Positions 49,558 through 58,957 of a stretch of DNA of 64,000 bases are shown here, piece by piece. This DNA is from Sporosarcina ureae. GTDB lineage: Bacteria > Bacillota > Bacilli > Bacillales_A > Planococcaceae. The notes under the pieces are model-generated. The model was not told the DNA's origin, searched no databases, and saw nothing but the letters and a program-made list of their open reading frames with translations. A program made the position numbers and the translations under genes. The stretch lies in assembly GCF_002109325.1 (NCBI RefSeq), contig NZ_CP015348.1, positions 2,977,501-3,041,500 on the forward strand, in the 5' to 3' direction. Positions within the stretch are counted from its first letter, which is position 1, and the number at the start of each line of letters is the position of its first letter.

Positions 49558-51557
49558 TTGGAAAACGAATTGGTAAACGTTACGAAATTATTCGGGTCAT
49601 CGGTGATGGGGGAATGTCCAGAGTGTATTTGGCGCATGATGTAATACTGGACCGCGATGTAGCGATCAAAGTACTGCATTATGATTTTGCCAATGAAGAA
49701 GAGTTGAAAAAACGATTTCAGCGGGAAGCGCTATCCGCGACGAGCCTGACACATTCACATATTGTAAATATCTTTGATGTCGGCCAAGAAGATGAACTCC
49801 ATTACTTGGTGATGGAATACATAGCCGGCAAAACACTGAAAGACTATATTCATACTCACGGTGCATTGTCGGCAGAACATGCAGTGTCAATTATGCAACA
49901 GCTTGTCTCCGCCATATCACATGCGCACCATAATGGCATTGTGCATCGTGATATTAAACCTCAAAACGTGTTAATGAATGGTGAGGACGATGTAAAAATA
50001 ACAGATTTCGGAATTGCGATGGCTTTAAATTCCACAGCGCATACGAAGACGAACTCTGTAATTGGAACGGTCCATTATTTGTCTCCTGAACAAGCCAGAG
50101 GCGGTATGGCTACGAAACGATCTGATATATATTCACTCGGTATCGTATTTTATGAATTACTTACAGGGGAGCTACCTTTTTCTGCAGAGACTGCGGTGGC
50201 AATTGCATTGAAGCATTTACAGGAAGAAACGCCATCTGTTCGTGATCAATTTCCTGACATCCCTCAGAGCGTAGAAAACGTTATTTTAAAAGCTACTGCT
50301 AAAGATGCAATCTATCGATACGCTACCGCAGATGATATGTATGATGACTTACTAACCGTTTTATCTGCTGATCGATTGGATGAAAGTAAATTCGCCTTGC
50401 CTTTTGATGATGATAAAACCATGGCTATTCCTGTAATTAAAGACATCCCGAAATCTGTCGTTGCAGAAGATACTATGAAAATCAATCCAGTACAACCTGA
50501 GCCAGTAAGTCCTGTTAAAAAGAAAAAGAAGAAATGGCCATTTATTTTACTCGGTGGTATTCTATTGATTTCTTTACTAGTATTCGTAATGTTTATGTTG
50601 ATGAAACCTAAAGAAATTATCGTACCTAAAGTAGTAGGGGAAGAAGAACTTGCAGCTACAGAGATACTTGAAAAAGAAGGCTTTGTTATAGATGAACGCT
50701 TCGAAGAGACGTCAGATGAATATACTATAGGCCAAGTAACGAAAACAGTACCTGAAGCGGGGAAGAAGCGCAAAGAGGGCGATGGTGTCAAAATATTTGT
50801 CAGTACAGGAAAAGATACGATGATTCTGAGTGATTATACAGGACGTAACTTTGAAGCGACTAAACGTTTTTTAGAAGGTTATGGATTTTTGCCAATTGAA
50901 TTAGTCGAAGTTTATGCTGATGAACCAAAAGGTACAATCATTAGTCAGCAACCTGAAGCTGATCAACCTGTCATTCCTGAAGAAACAGAATTAATCTTCA
51001 CAGTAAGCAAAGGAAAAGAACTCCAATCATTGGACGATCTATCGGGCATGTCAGCAAAACAGTTGGAGGATTATGCTAAGAGAACTGGATTGAAAATTCA
51101 TATCGTTAGTGAAGAATCCTCGGAAAAAGTGCCAAAAGGACATGTAGTTTCTCAAAAACCTTCTAAAGGTGAAAAAATGGAAAAGGGACAAAGAGTGGAT
51201 GTCGTGGTGTCAAAAGGACCTGCTTCTAAGCCTGTCAAATTATTGGTGAAAACTATTACCATCCCATATGAGTCCCCTGAAGAACCAATAGAAGAGGATA
51301 GTACAGACGGTGAAATAGATACCGATAACAATCCCCAAACAAAACCTGAGCCCGAACTAATTCCGCAAAAAATTCAAATATATATACAAGATCGTACACA
51401 CACAATGAATGATCCAATAGAAGAATTTGAAATTACGGAAGATACAACGCGCAAGGTTACCATTGAACTTCAAGAAGGTGATCGTGGTGGATATAAAATC
51501 ATGCGAGATCAAACAGTTATTGAAGAAAATAAGTATGACTATAAAGATTTAGAATAG
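49554..51557 (+). CDS. prkC: PrkC, PASTA-domain Ser/Thr kinase
   Basis: This 667-residue Hanks-type kinase has an N-terminal kinase domain (about 10-270; GDGGMSRVY, VAIKVL, catalytic D133 in HRDIKPQN, DFGIA), a linker, a membrane segment (about 327-349) preceded by six lysines, and three PASTA repeats (about 350-560), then an extra extracellular beta-type domain. PrkC senses muropeptides and wall precursors and can trigger spore germination. It acts with PrpC and also targets EF-Tu, RsgA (encoded next) and others in B. subtilis. Confidence 0.97.
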   Translation: MIGKRIGKRYEIIRVIGDGGMSRVYLAHDVILDRDVAIKVLHYDFANEEELKKRFQREALSATSLTHSHIVNIFDVGQEDELHYLVMEYIAGKTLKDYIHTHGALSAEHAVSIMQQLVSAISHAHHNGIVHRDIKPQNVLMNGEDDVKITDFGIAMALNSTAHTKTNSVIGTVHYLSPEQARGGMATKRSDIYSLGIVFYELLTGELPFSAETAVAIALKHLQEETPSVRDQFPDIPQSVENVILKATAKDAIYRYATADDMYDDLLTVLSADRLDESKFALPFDDDKTMAIPVIKDIPKSVVAEDTMKINPVQPEPVSPVKKKKKKWPFILLGGILLISLLVFVMFMLMKPKEIIVPKVVGEEELAATEILEKEGFVIDERFEETSDEYTIGQVTKTVPEAGKKRKEGDGVKIFVSTGKDTMILSDYTGRNFEATKRFLEGYGFLPIELVEVYADEPKGTIISQQPEADQPVIPEETELIFTVSKGKELQSLDDLSGMSAKQLEDYAKRTGLKIHIVSEESSEKVPKGHVVSQKPSKGEKMEKGQRVDVVVSKGPASKPVKLLVKTITIPYESPEEPIEEDSTDGEIDTDNNPQTKPEPELIPQKIQIYIQDRTHTMNDPIEEFEITEDTTRKVTIELQEGDRGGYKIMRDQTVIEENKYDYKDLE

Positions 51558-51569
51558 AGGAGGAGTTCG

Positions 51570-52451
51570 ATGGCAGAAGGCCAGATTCGAAAAGCTATCA
51601 GTGGTTTTTATTATGTAGAGCATAATGGTGAATTGATTCAATGTAAAAGTCGCGGAGTTTTTCGACTGAAGAAAATTAATCCGTTGGTAGGAGATTTTGT
51701 TACGTATGTACCGGATGGAGACAATGATGCGACGATTACGGAAGTTCATCCGAGAAAAAGCGAATTAGTCAGACCACCAATTGCGAACGTAGATCAAGCT
51801 CTTCTTGTTTTTTCAGTTGTTGAACCCGATATGAGTCTCCGTTTACTTGATCGTTTCTTGACAGTTATTGAATCTCATCAGTTGGAACCAATTTTGTATA
51901 TTTCCAAAGAAGATATCGCGACCACGAAAAAGCTGGAAGACAATGAAGTGAATCTAGCTTATTATCAAAAAATAGGGTATACCATCTTGCGTAATATCGA
52001 TCATGAAGATTCTTTACTTGAAACGCTTCGCCCGTATTTTAGTGGCAAAACTACTGTACTCGCCGGCCAGTCAGGAGTGGGGAAATCTACATTATTAAAT
52101 ACGATTTTACCCGAATTGCAATTAAAAACAGGTGTTATATCTGATGCGCTTGGCCGTGGTAAACATACTACGCGCCACGTAGAGTTACTTGAAGTAGCCG
52201 ATGGGTTGGTCGCCGATACGCCTGGATTCAGTTCGTTAGATTTTGAACATATCGAAAAAGAAGAGCTTAGAGACTATTTTGTGGAGATTTCAGAAGCCGG
52301 TGAAAGCTGTAAATTCAGAGGCTGCCTTCATATGAAAGAACCTGGCTGCGCAGTGAAAGCGCAGGTAGAGCAAGGAATAATTTCTGAAGGTCGGTATAAA
52401 AATTACATGTTATTTTTGCAAGAAATAATGGATAGAAAGCCGAGGTACTAA
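51570..52451 (+). CDS. rsgA: RsgA (YloQ/CpgA), 30S assembly GTPase
   Basis: This 293-residue circularly permuted GTPase checks late 30S maturation. It has an OB fold (about 1-65), a G domain with permuted motif order ([24 protein letters not shown]) and a zinc finger ([14 protein letters not shown]). GAGGAGG lies before ATG 51570, 12 bases after prkC. Confidence 0.96.
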   Translation: MAEGQIRKAISGFYYVEHNGELIQCKSRGVFRLKKINPLVGDFVTYVPDGDNDATITEVHPRKSELVRPPIANVDQALLVFSVVEPDMSLRLLDRFLTVIESHQLEPILYISKEDIATTKKLEDNEVNLAYYQKIGYTILRNIDHEDSLLETLRPYFSGKTTVLAGQSGVGKSTLLNTILPELQLKTGVISDALGRGKHTTRHVELLEVADGLVADTPGFSSLDFEHIEKEELRDYFVEISEAGESCKFRGCLHMKEPGCAVKAQVEQGIISEGRYKNYMLFLQEIMDRKPRY

Positions 52452-52453
52452 GT

Positions 52454-53122
52454 ATGATAAAAATTGCACCGTCTATTTTAGCAGCAAACTTTGCAAAACT
52501 TGGAGAAGAAGTGAAGGAAGTAGAGAAAGCAGGAGCAGAACTGATTCACATCGATGTAATGGATGGACATTTTGTTCCGAATATTACAATGGGACCGATT
52601 GTGGTTGAAGCGTTGCGTCCATTGACTGAATTACCGCTTGATGTCCATTTGATGATCGAGAATCCTGACGCCTATATCGAGGACTTTGCGAAAGCAGGTG
52701 CTGATTATATTACGGTACACGTAGAAGCTTGCCCTCACTTGCATAGAACTTTGCAGTTGATCAAATCGACGGGTGTGAAACCAGGTGTCGTATTGAATCC
52801 GCATACGCCAATTGAGCAAATCATGCATGTCCTAGAAGATATTGACATGGTATTGTTCATGACGGTTAATCCAGGTTTTGGCGGTCAGTCGTTTATCCAT
52901 TCCGTTCTACCCAAAGTGAAGCAACTCGCTGAACTCATTAAAGAGCGCAATCTCTCCATTGAAATTGAGATCGATGGTGGAATTAACGAAGAAACTATTA
53001 AGCCTTGCGTAGAGGCTGGTGCAACAATATTTGTAGCGGGATCTGCAATTTATAGTAAAGAAGATCGTGCTAAAGCGCTTCAAGCTATTAAGTCTGCAGG
53101 CGAGAGTGTGATGGCAAAATGA
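52454..53122 (+). CDS. rpe: Ribulose-phosphate 3-epimerase
   Basis: This 222-residue TIM-barrel enzyme interconverts ribulose-5-P and xylulose-5-P. Motifs [28 protein letters not shown] and EIDGGI contain the metal His/Asp residues. It overlaps thiN by four bases. Confidence 0.97.
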   Translation: MIKIAPSILAANFAKLGEEVKEVEKAGAELIHIDVMDGHFVPNITMGPIVVEALRPLTELPLDVHLMIENPDAYIEDFAKAGADYITVHVEACPHLHRTLQLIKSTGVKPGVVLNPHTPIEQIMHVLEDIDMVLFMTVNPGFGGQSFIHSVLPKVKQLAELIKERNLSIEIEIDGGINEETIKPCVEAGATIFVAGSAIYSKEDRAKALQAIKSAGESVMAK

Positions 53123-53772
53123 AATACGCCATCGTGTGTGCAGCAGGTCCTATAGAAGAAGTGGTCGACTTAGCTGAATACGATCAAGAAGATACGGTAT
53201 ATATCGGTGTAGACCGTGGTGCATTGTATTTATTGGAAAAAGGGATTCAGCCCACTGAAGCGGTTGGTGATTTTGACTCTGTAACAGAAGAACAGTTTGA
53301 AAAGATCAATTCGAATGTAGAAATTGTCCATCGTGCTAATGAAGATAAAGATGAGACAGATACGGAACTTGCTGTGCAACGAGCGCTTTCATATGAACCA
53401 GATTATATTATTTTAACAGGCGTGACGGGTGGTCGTTTGGATCACTTACAGTCCGCATTGCACTTATTGTATCGCATGCAATCGGAAAATCGTAAAGTGA
53501 AATTCAAAATACACAATACCACAAATGATATTCGTGTCATGCTTCCTGGCGTGAGACGTGTAAAGAAGGATTTACGCTATCCTTATACATCCTTTTTCTC
53601 GTTCGGCCCCGTCGTGACAGGGCTGACGTTGACAGGATTCAAATATGAAACGGTGAATGAACGATTGGAAATCGGTGTTACTCGCTTTACGAGTAATGAA
53701 ACAGTGGCGGATGTTTGTACTATCTCTTTCCGTGAGGGCATATGCTTAATGGTAAGGAGTTCAGATTCCTGA
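53119..53772 (+). CDS. thiN: Thiamine pyrophosphokinase
   Basis: This 217-residue enzyme makes thiamine diphosphate from thiamine and ATP. Motifs [25 protein letters not shown] and [10 protein letters not shown] are intact. It lies between rpe and spoVM as in B. subtilis. Confidence 0.95.
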   Translation: MKYAIVCAAGPIEEVVDLAEYDQEDTVYIGVDRGALYLLEKGIQPTEAVGDFDSVTEEQFEKINSNVEIVHRANEDKDETDTELAVQRALSYEPDYIILTGVTGGRLDHLQSALHLLYRMQSENRKVKFKIHNTTNDIRVMLPGVRRVKKDLRYPYTSFFSFGPVVTGLTLTGFKYETVNERLEIGVTRFTSNETVADVCTISFREGICLMVRSSDS

Positions 53773-53786
53773 AAGGAGTTGGGGAT

Positions 53787-53948
53787 TTGCGAGTATATAC
53801 ATTCACATTGCCGAAGTTTGTCAGTAACATTGTGAGAAAGTGCGCAGTAGCTTTCCAAAAGGACAGCCGTACTAAATCAACCGTTGCTGCCAATCCAAAA
53901 GCCGCCAAGACAAAAAAACGCAAAAAAGAAAAATCACAAAGCGCCTAA
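53787..53948 (+). CDS. spoVM: SpoVM, spore-coat membrane-curvature peptide, with unusual C-terminal extension
   Basis: Residues 1-26 (MRVYTFTLPKFVSNIVRKCA, then VAFQKD) align without gaps with the 26-residue B. subtilis SpoVM, including the key Pro9 and Arg17. SpoVM lies along the outer forespore membrane and anchors SpoIVA, the base of the coat. The start is TTG 53787 with AAAGGAG 8 bases upstream. Unlike the known 26-residue peptide, the frame continues for 27 codons with a Lys-rich tail (AAKTKKRKKEKSQSA), giving 53 residues. An ATG at 53742 within thiN is less likely. The stop codon lies inside the following terminator. Confidence 0.85.
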   Translation: MRVYTFTLPKFVSNIVRKCAVAFQKDSRTKSTVAANPKAAKTKKRKKEKSQSA

Positions 53949-53977
53949 GTGGTGCTTTGTGTTTTTTTTTTTTTTTT
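53935..53977 (+). terminator. Terminator after spoVM, overlapping its stop codon
   Basis: CACAAAGC / GCTTTGTG (53935-53942, 53954-53961) with an 11-base loop that contains the spoVM TAA is followed by 16 consecutive Ts. The next repeat array starts right after the T-run. Confidence 0.88.
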
Positions 53978-53979
53978 GT

Positions 53980-54303
53980 AAAGGCAAGAAAGCGCCTTTA
54001 TGGCAATTCCTTCAACATCTGTCGAGGCTACCAAGGCGCTTTCAGCTTTAAATCATATCTAGCTTCAGACGGCAACCGCTCGGGACACTTCAGGCTAGAA
54101 GATAAAGGCAAAACCCGCCTTTATTTTCTAGCCCTCCAGTGCCTGTCGCGGCTAAACGCCGTCTTCAGCTTTTAATTATATCCAGCTTCAAGCGCCAGCC
54201 TCTCGGAATGTTTCGAAATTGCCATAAAGGCAAAAAAGCGCCTTTATGGCAATTCCTCCAACATCTGTCGAGGCTACCAAGGCGCTTTCAGCTTTTAATT
54301 ATA
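53980..54303 (-). repeat. Second array of the palindromic repeat family (one half and two full copies, inverted)
   Basis: Copies lie at 53980-54057 (left half missing), 54058-54180 and 54181-54303, in opposite orientation to the array at 22889. Stems of the copy at 54181: AAGCGCC (54190) / GGCGCTT (54281), AGCCTC / GAGGCT, ATGTT / AACAT and a perfect 15-bp hairpin AATTGCCATAAAGGC / GCCTTTATGGCAATT (54217-54254). Copy at 54058: AGACGGC (54067) / GCCGTCT (54158), CCGC / GCGG, CACT / AGTG and a 17-bp hairpin (54093-54133). Sequences differ, pairing is kept. The array fills the 350-base gap between the convergent spoVM and rpmB genes. Confidence 0.92.
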
Positions 54304-54487
54304 CTCGTTGTACTTTGCCTGATTTAAGAGCTCTTGCAGAGACCCAAACGCGTTTAGGTTTGCCGTCTATTAGGATTCTAACTTTTTGAAGGTTAGCGCC
54401 CCAAGTGCGCTTGCTAGAGTTCAGAGCGTGTGAACGAGAGTTACCAGCACGAGCTTTTCGTCCAGTTATAACACATTGTTTAGCCAT
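54299..54487 (-). CDS. rpmB: 50S ribosomal protein L28
   Basis: This 62-residue basic protein ([33 protein letters not shown] start, here split: [16 protein letters not shown] then [20 protein letters not shown]) is typical L28. Only one Cys is present, so it is the zinc-free form. GGAGGAACT lies before its ATG on the minus strand. Its stop touches the end of the repeat array; no separate terminator is seen, so a repeat hairpin may serve. The reverse orientation between spoVM and yloU is conserved in Bacillales. Confidence 0.96.
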   Translation of the reverse strand: MAKQCVITGRKARAGNSRSHALNSSKRTWGANLQKVRILIDGKPKRVWVSARALKSGKVQRV

Positions 54488-54500
54488 TTTAGTTCCTCCT

Positions 54501-54523
54501 CGTGAATTATTTAGCGATTCACG
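54501..54523 (-). promoter_or_regulatory. Leader hairpin next to the rpmB ribosome-binding site
   Basis: On the minus strand CGTGAAT and ATTCACG pair around a 9-base loop, ending right at the GAGGAGG of rpmB. It could affect translation or mRNA stability; a ribosomal-protein autoregulatory role is only a guess. Confidence 0.4.
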
Positions 54524-54656
54524 TTACAATTCGCATACTATAGTACTTTATCATAAGCGTTGAATCGATGCAACAATTTATTTTGATACTTTCAAGGTTT
54601 TTTCCTTTACACTATCTTTTAATGGTTTCAATACTTTCATTCTTGATGAATTACCG

Positions 54657-54662
54657 TATAAT
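54657..54662 (+). promoter_or_regulatory. -10 element for yloU-fakA
   Basis: TATAAT lies 40 bases before the yloU start. The best -35 (CTTTCA, 17 bases upstream) is poor. Confidence 0.4.
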
Positions 54663-54701
54663 GTACGTATGATGTATCTAGGGATGGGGAGGAGAAGAGG
54701 A

Positions 54702-55064
54702 ATGTCAATCGAACTTAAAAATGAGCATGGAACGATAGATATTACGAATGATGTAATTGCACAAGTAGTCGGTGAGGCTGCGGTCGAGTGTTATGGAATT
54801 GTGGGGATGGCTTCCCAACACCAAATTCGCGATGGGCTTACGGAAATCCTCCGCAAAGAAAACTTTTCTCGTGGCGTGATTGTGCGTAACGAAGGTGATG
54901 CATTCCATATTGATATCTACGTCATTATGAGCTATGGCACAAAAATTACTGAAGTAGCCTATCAAGTACAATCAAAAGTGCAATATATAGTGAAAACGAC
55001 GTTGGGACTATCAGTGAGTTCTATAAATATTTTTGTTCAGGGTGTTCGTGTAACGAACGTGTAA
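54702..55064 (+). CDS. yloU: YloU, Asp23/Gls24-family envelope stress protein
   Basis: This 120-residue protein belongs to the Asp23/DUF322 family (DITNDVIAQVVGEAAVECYGIVGMAS; GVIVRNEGDAFHIDIYVIMSYG; VNIFVQGVRV-type end). Members bind membranes through AmaP-like partners; this one's role is unknown. ATG 54702 follows GGAGAAGAGGA; an in-frame ATG at 54669 lies before that site. It is followed by fakA after 18 bases. Confidence 0.9.
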   Translation: MSIELKNEHGTIDITNDVIAQVVGEAAVECYGIVGMASQHQIRDGLTEILRKENFSRGVIVRNEGDAFHIDIYVIMSYGTKITEVAYQVQSKVQYIVKTTLGLSVSSINIFVQGVRVTNV

Positions 55065-55082
55065 AAGGAGGCCTTCAAGTCA

Positions 55083-56738
55083 ATGACTTCAATTAATGGA
55101 TTGCAATTTGCGAAGATGGTAGAAATGGGTTCGCATCATCTTCATCAAAATGCGGATTATGTGGATTCTTTAAATGTATTCCCGGTGCCAGATGGTGATA
55201 CGGGAACGAATATGAATTTATCCATGACATCCGGCGCGAAAGAAACAGAAAGAAATGCACAAGAACATATTGGTTTGACTGCACAGGCATTCTCAAAAGG
55301 ATTGCTTATGGGTGCACGTGGAAATTCAGGTGTGATTTTATCCCAGTTATTCAGAGGATTTAGTAAGCAAATTGAAAAAGAAGCGGAAGTAAACGTCAAA
55401 CAATTTGCAGAAGCACTGAAGTACGGTGTCGATACAGCTTATAAAGCTGTGATGAAGCCTGTAGAAGGAACTATTTTGACGGTTGCCAAAGATGCTGCCA
55501 ATGCGGCAGTGGAACATATTGAAGATGCGTCTGATTTAATTGCATTGCTGGAAATCATTGTGGAAGAGGCAAAAGCTTCTTTGAAACGTACACCTGATCT
55601 ATTGCCTGTTTTGAAAGAAGTTGGCGTAGTAGACAGTGGTGGACAAGGTCTTGTATATGTTTATGAAGGATTTTTGGCATGTCTAAAAGGTGAAGAATTA
55701 CCTGAAAAGGTAGTTATGCATTCAATGGATGACTTAGTGAATACCGAGCATCATCGTAGTATTCAGGGCTTTATGAACTCAGAGGACATCGAGTTTGGCT
55801 ATTGTACAGAATTCATGGTCAAACTGGATTCAGATAAGCTTCTAGATCAACCTTTTGACGAAGCTGTATTCCGACAAGACTTAAGCGAACTGGGTGATTC
55901 ACTACTTGTTATTTCAGATGATGAAGTAGTAAAAGTACATATCCACACAGAGGAACCAGGAGATGCTTTGTCTTACGGACAGAAATATGGTTCGTTAACG
56001 AAGATGAAAATCGATAATATGCGTGAACAACATAGCGATATTATGGATCGAGATGAAGTGTCAACACAGAGACCGGCTCAACACAAATATGCAATTGTAA
56101 CGGTTTCGATGGGTAAAGGAATTGCTGAGCTTCTAAAGAGTATCGGAGCATCTGCAGTAATTGAAGGTGGTCAGACGATGAATCCTTCTACGGAGGATAT
56201 AGTCAAAGCCATTCAAGAAATTGGTGCGGAGAAAGTATTGATCTTGCCAAACAATAAAAATATTATAATGGCGGCTGAACAAGCGGCTGAAGTATTGGAT
56301 ATTCAAGCGGCGGTTGTGCCGACGACATCCGTACCAGAAGGCCTAGCAGCTATTTTGGCATTCAACCCGGAAGCGACAGTAGAAAAGAATGCTCAAACGA
56401 TGTTACAAGCATCTTCTTCTATTAAAACCGGACAAGTTACTTACGCGGTTCGTGACACATCGATTGATGGCATAACTATCCATAAAGATGATTTCATGGG
56501 ACTCGCTCAAGGGAAAATTACTAGCTCTAATCCTTCATTGGAAGATGTGGCGAAGAACTTAATATCTTCCATGATTGATGAGGAAGATGAAATTGTCACG
56601 ATTATTTATGGTGAAGACGTGACGACTGAAGAAGTGGAAAAAGTCAGTAGCTATATTGAAGAACAATTTGATCATATCGATATAGAATTATATGCTGGAA
56701 AACAACCGCTTTATCCATACATTATATCTGTAGAATAA
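55083..56738 (+). CDS. fakA: FakA-like fatty acid kinase (YloV, DAK2 domain)
   Basis: This 551-residue protein has an N-terminal DhaL/DAK2 ATP-binding domain (FPVPDGDTGTNMNLSMTSG; GARGNSGVILSQLFRGF), a middle domain and a C-terminal DegV-like domain. FakA phosphorylates exogenous fatty acids held by FakB (DegV) proteins, giving acyl phosphate for PlsX/PlsY; plsX is in the lipid operon downstream. In B. subtilis sdaAB-sdaAA follow; here a terminator and recG follow. Confidence 0.92.
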   Translation: MTSINGLQFAKMVEMGSHHLHQNADYVDSLNVFPVPDGDTGTNMNLSMTSGAKETERNAQEHIGLTAQAFSKGLLMGARGNSGVILSQLFRGFSKQIEKEAEVNVKQFAEALKYGVDTAYKAVMKPVEGTILTVAKDAANAAVEHIEDASDLIALLEIIVEEAKASLKRTPDLLPVLKEVGVVDSGGQGLVYVYEGFLACLKGEELPEKVVMHSMDDLVNTEHHRSIQGFMNSEDIEFGYCTEFMVKLDSDKLLDQPFDEAVFRQDLSELGDSLLVISDDEVVKVHIHTEEPGDALSYGQKYGSLTKMKIDNMREQHSDIMDRDEVSTQRPAQHKYAIVTVSMGKGIAELLKSIGASAVIEGGQTMNPSTEDIVKAIQEIGAEKVLILPNNKNIIMAAEQAAEVLDIQAAVVPTTSVPEGLAAILAFNPEATVEKNAQTMLQASSSIKTGQVTYAVRDTSIDGITIHKDDFMGLAQGKITSSNPSLEDVAKNLISSMIDEEDEIVTIIYGEDVTTEEVEKVSSYIEEQFDHIDIELYAGKQPLYPYIISVE

Positions 56739-56745
56739 ACACATC

Positions 56746-56776
56746 ACGTTGTCCTGTAAGTAGGGCAACGTTTTTA
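56746..56776 (+). terminator. Terminator after fakA
   Basis: ACGTTGTCCT / AGGGCAACGT, a 10-bp stem with one G-T pair and a 6-base loop, is followed by TTTTTATTTT. Confidence 0.88.
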
Positions 56777-56854
56777 TTTTCCTATCTTTTCATGGTAAAC
56801 TTAAAAGAAGAACATCCGTTTTCTAACTTGATATGGGGAGGGGGTAGATTTCGT

Positions 56855-58894
56855 ATGGAAAATATTTTGAATAATAGTGTCGGAACTGTAAAAGGAATAG
56901 GTAAAGCAACGACAGAGCAATTTGGAAAATTAGGGATTTTGACGATCGAAGACTTGCTGTATACATTCCCATACCGTCATGAAGATTTTCGTATGAAAGA
57001 CTTGACTGAAACACCGCATGGCGAACGCGTTACTGTGGAAGGACGAATCGAGTCCGAACCAGCAGTTTTTTATTCTGGAAAGAACCGTTCAAGAATGCAG
57101 GTCCGTTTATTAGTCGGTCATCATTTGATAAAAGCTGTGTTTTTCAATCAGCATTATTTAAAGGATCGTCTACTTCCAGGGATGCAAATTAATGTAACTG
57201 GAGCATGGGACCGAGGACGTCAGGTGATTACGGTCAATCGTTTACATACTGGTGAGCAAACTGACTTCGAGCCGGTGTATAGTTTAAAAGGAATTATGCA
57301 CCAAAAAACATTTAGGCGCTACATGCGAACTGTAATCGATCTAACAGCGCAATATGTAACAGAAACGTTGCCGCAAGAGATACTCAGTGCGTACAAATTA
57401 CCTTCTATTTCACAAGCTTTAGAAATGGTCCATTTCCCGACTACGCCTGAAGACGTCAAGCATGCTCGTAGACGCTTTGTTTATGAAGAGCTATTACTAT
57501 TTCAATTAAAGATTCAAGGCATGAAAAAATTACGTAAAGAGCAGGAAAAAGGACTTGTTATTCAATACGATCTAGATTTGCTGAAAAAGTTCATCAGTAC
57601 GTTGCCATTTGAACTTACAAATGCACAAAAACGTGTAGTGAATGAATTATGTGCGGAACTGAAATCACCACTCCGAATGAATCGTTTACTGCAAGGAGAT
57701 GTGGGCTCAGGTAAGACGGCTGTAGCAGCTATAGCCTTGTATGCAGCGGTTACGGCAGGTTTTCAAGGGGCATTGATGGCACCAACAGAAATTTTGGCTG
57801 AGCAGCATGCCGAATTATTGGCCAATTGGTTCGAACCTTTCGGTGTTACTGTCGCTTTTCTAGCTGGATCTACTAAAGCGAAAGCGAGAAAAGAGTTGCT
57901 GGAACGTTTGGAGGTTGGAGAGATTGACTTGCTGATTGGAACGCACGCACTCATCCAACCTGAAGTGCAGTTTCATAAACTAGGCTTTGTTGTGACAGAC
58001 GAGCAGCACCGTTTTGGCGTGCAACAACGTCGTGTCTTGCGTGATAAAGGTCTAAATCCTGATGTGCTATTCATGACAGCCACACCTATTCCTAGAACAC
58101 TGGCAATTACGGTATTCGGTGAAATGGATGTGTCTATCTTAGATGAATTGCCGGCCGGTCGGAAAGAAATTGAAACACATTGGCTGAAAGAAGATTCCTT
58201 AATACCTGTGCTACAAAAGATGGAAAAAGAGTTGAGGGCAGGAAGACAAGCCTATGTCATTTGTCCTTTGATCGAGGAATCAGATAAATTGGATGTCCAA
58301 AATGCAGTTGAGGTACACGCGGAACTAAGTAATTATTTTGGTGGTCGCTATACGGTAGGCTTAATGCATGGTCGTTTGCCTTCGACTGAAAAGGAACAAG
58401 TCATGCGGGAGTTCAGTGAAGGACAGTTGAACATACTCGTTTCAACGACTGTTGTAGAAGTTGGCGTCAATGTGCCGAACGCAACCTTCATGCTAATTTA
58501 CGATGCGACTAGATTCGGTCTTGCCCAGCTACATCAACTTAGAGGACGTGTAGGACGTGGTTCTGATCAATCATACTGTGTATTGCTTGCGAATCCATCT
58601 TCAGAAGAAGGCAAGATGCGTATGCAGTCGATGACGGAAACGAACGATGGATTTATTCTGGCTGAGAAGGATTTGGAGTTACGGGGTTCAGGCGATATTT
58701 TCGGCAAGAAACAAAGCGGGATGCCAGAATTTAAAATGGCTGATTTGGTCCATGATATTAAAGTGCTCACTATAGCACGTGATGATGCAGAACGTTTATT
58801 GAATTCGGATGCATTTTGGACAGGCGACGAGTATGCTACTTTACGCAAACGACTTGAGCAGTCAGGTGCACTCACTGATAAGAGGATAGATTGA
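56855..58894 (+). CDS. recG: RecG, ATP-dependent branch-migration helicase
   Basis: This 679-residue helicase remodels stalled forks and Holliday junctions. It has an N-terminal wedge/OB domain (about 1-235), Walker A (QGDVGSGKT), DEQH box, motif VVEVGVNVPNAT and QLRGRVGRG. ATG 56855 is chosen because GGGGAGGGGG lies just upstream and the family starts there; an in-frame ATG at 56792 lies before it. Confidence 0.97.
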   Translation: MENILNNSVGTVKGIGKATTEQFGKLGILTIEDLLYTFPYRHEDFRMKDLTETPHGERVTVEGRIESEPAVFYSGKNRSRMQVRLLVGHHLIKAVFFNQHYLKDRLLPGMQINVTGAWDRGRQVITVNRLHTGEQTDFEPVYSLKGIMHQKTFRRYMRTVIDLTAQYVTETLPQEILSAYKLPSISQALEMVHFPTTPEDVKHARRRFVYEELLLFQLKIQGMKKLRKEQEKGLVIQYDLDLLKKFISTLPFELTNAQKRVVNELCAELKSPLRMNRLLQGDVGSGKTAVAAIALYAAVTAGFQGALMAPTEILAEQHAELLANWFEPFGVTVAFLAGSTKAKARKELLERLEVGEIDLLIGTHALIQPEVQFHKLGFVVTDEQHRFGVQQRRVLRDKGLNPDVLFMTATPIPRTLAITVFGEMDVSILDELPAGRKEIETHWLKEDSLIPVLQKMEKELRAGRQAYVICPLIEESDKLDVQNAVEVHAELSNYFGGRYTVGLMHGRLPSTEKEQVMREFSEGQLNILVSTTVVEVGVNVPNATFMLIYDATRFGLAQLHQLRGRVGRGSDQSYCVLLANPSSEEGKMRMQSMTETNDGFILAEKDLELRGSGDIFGKKQSGMPEFKMADLVHDIKVLTIARDDAERLLNSDAFWTGDEYATLRKRLEQSGALTDKRID

Positions 58895-58924
58895 TAGCTG
58901 TGCAACTACTATATTCTATTCCTC

Positions 58925-58953
58925 TTGCAATCTGTTTTAGCTCTTTATATACT
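58925..58953 (+). promoter_or_regulatory. SigA promoter of the fapR-plsX-fabD-fabG operon
   Basis: TTGCAA (58925-58930) and TATACT (58948-58953) are exactly 17 bases apart, with the FapR operator just downstream. Confidence 0.82.
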
Positions 58954-58957
58954 TAGT

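Noticed and set aside
53957..54327. Two open frames of 62-72 codons between spoVM and rpmB
   Set aside because: They consist of repeat sequence and cross the rpmB stop; no ribosome-binding site and no recognisable protein.
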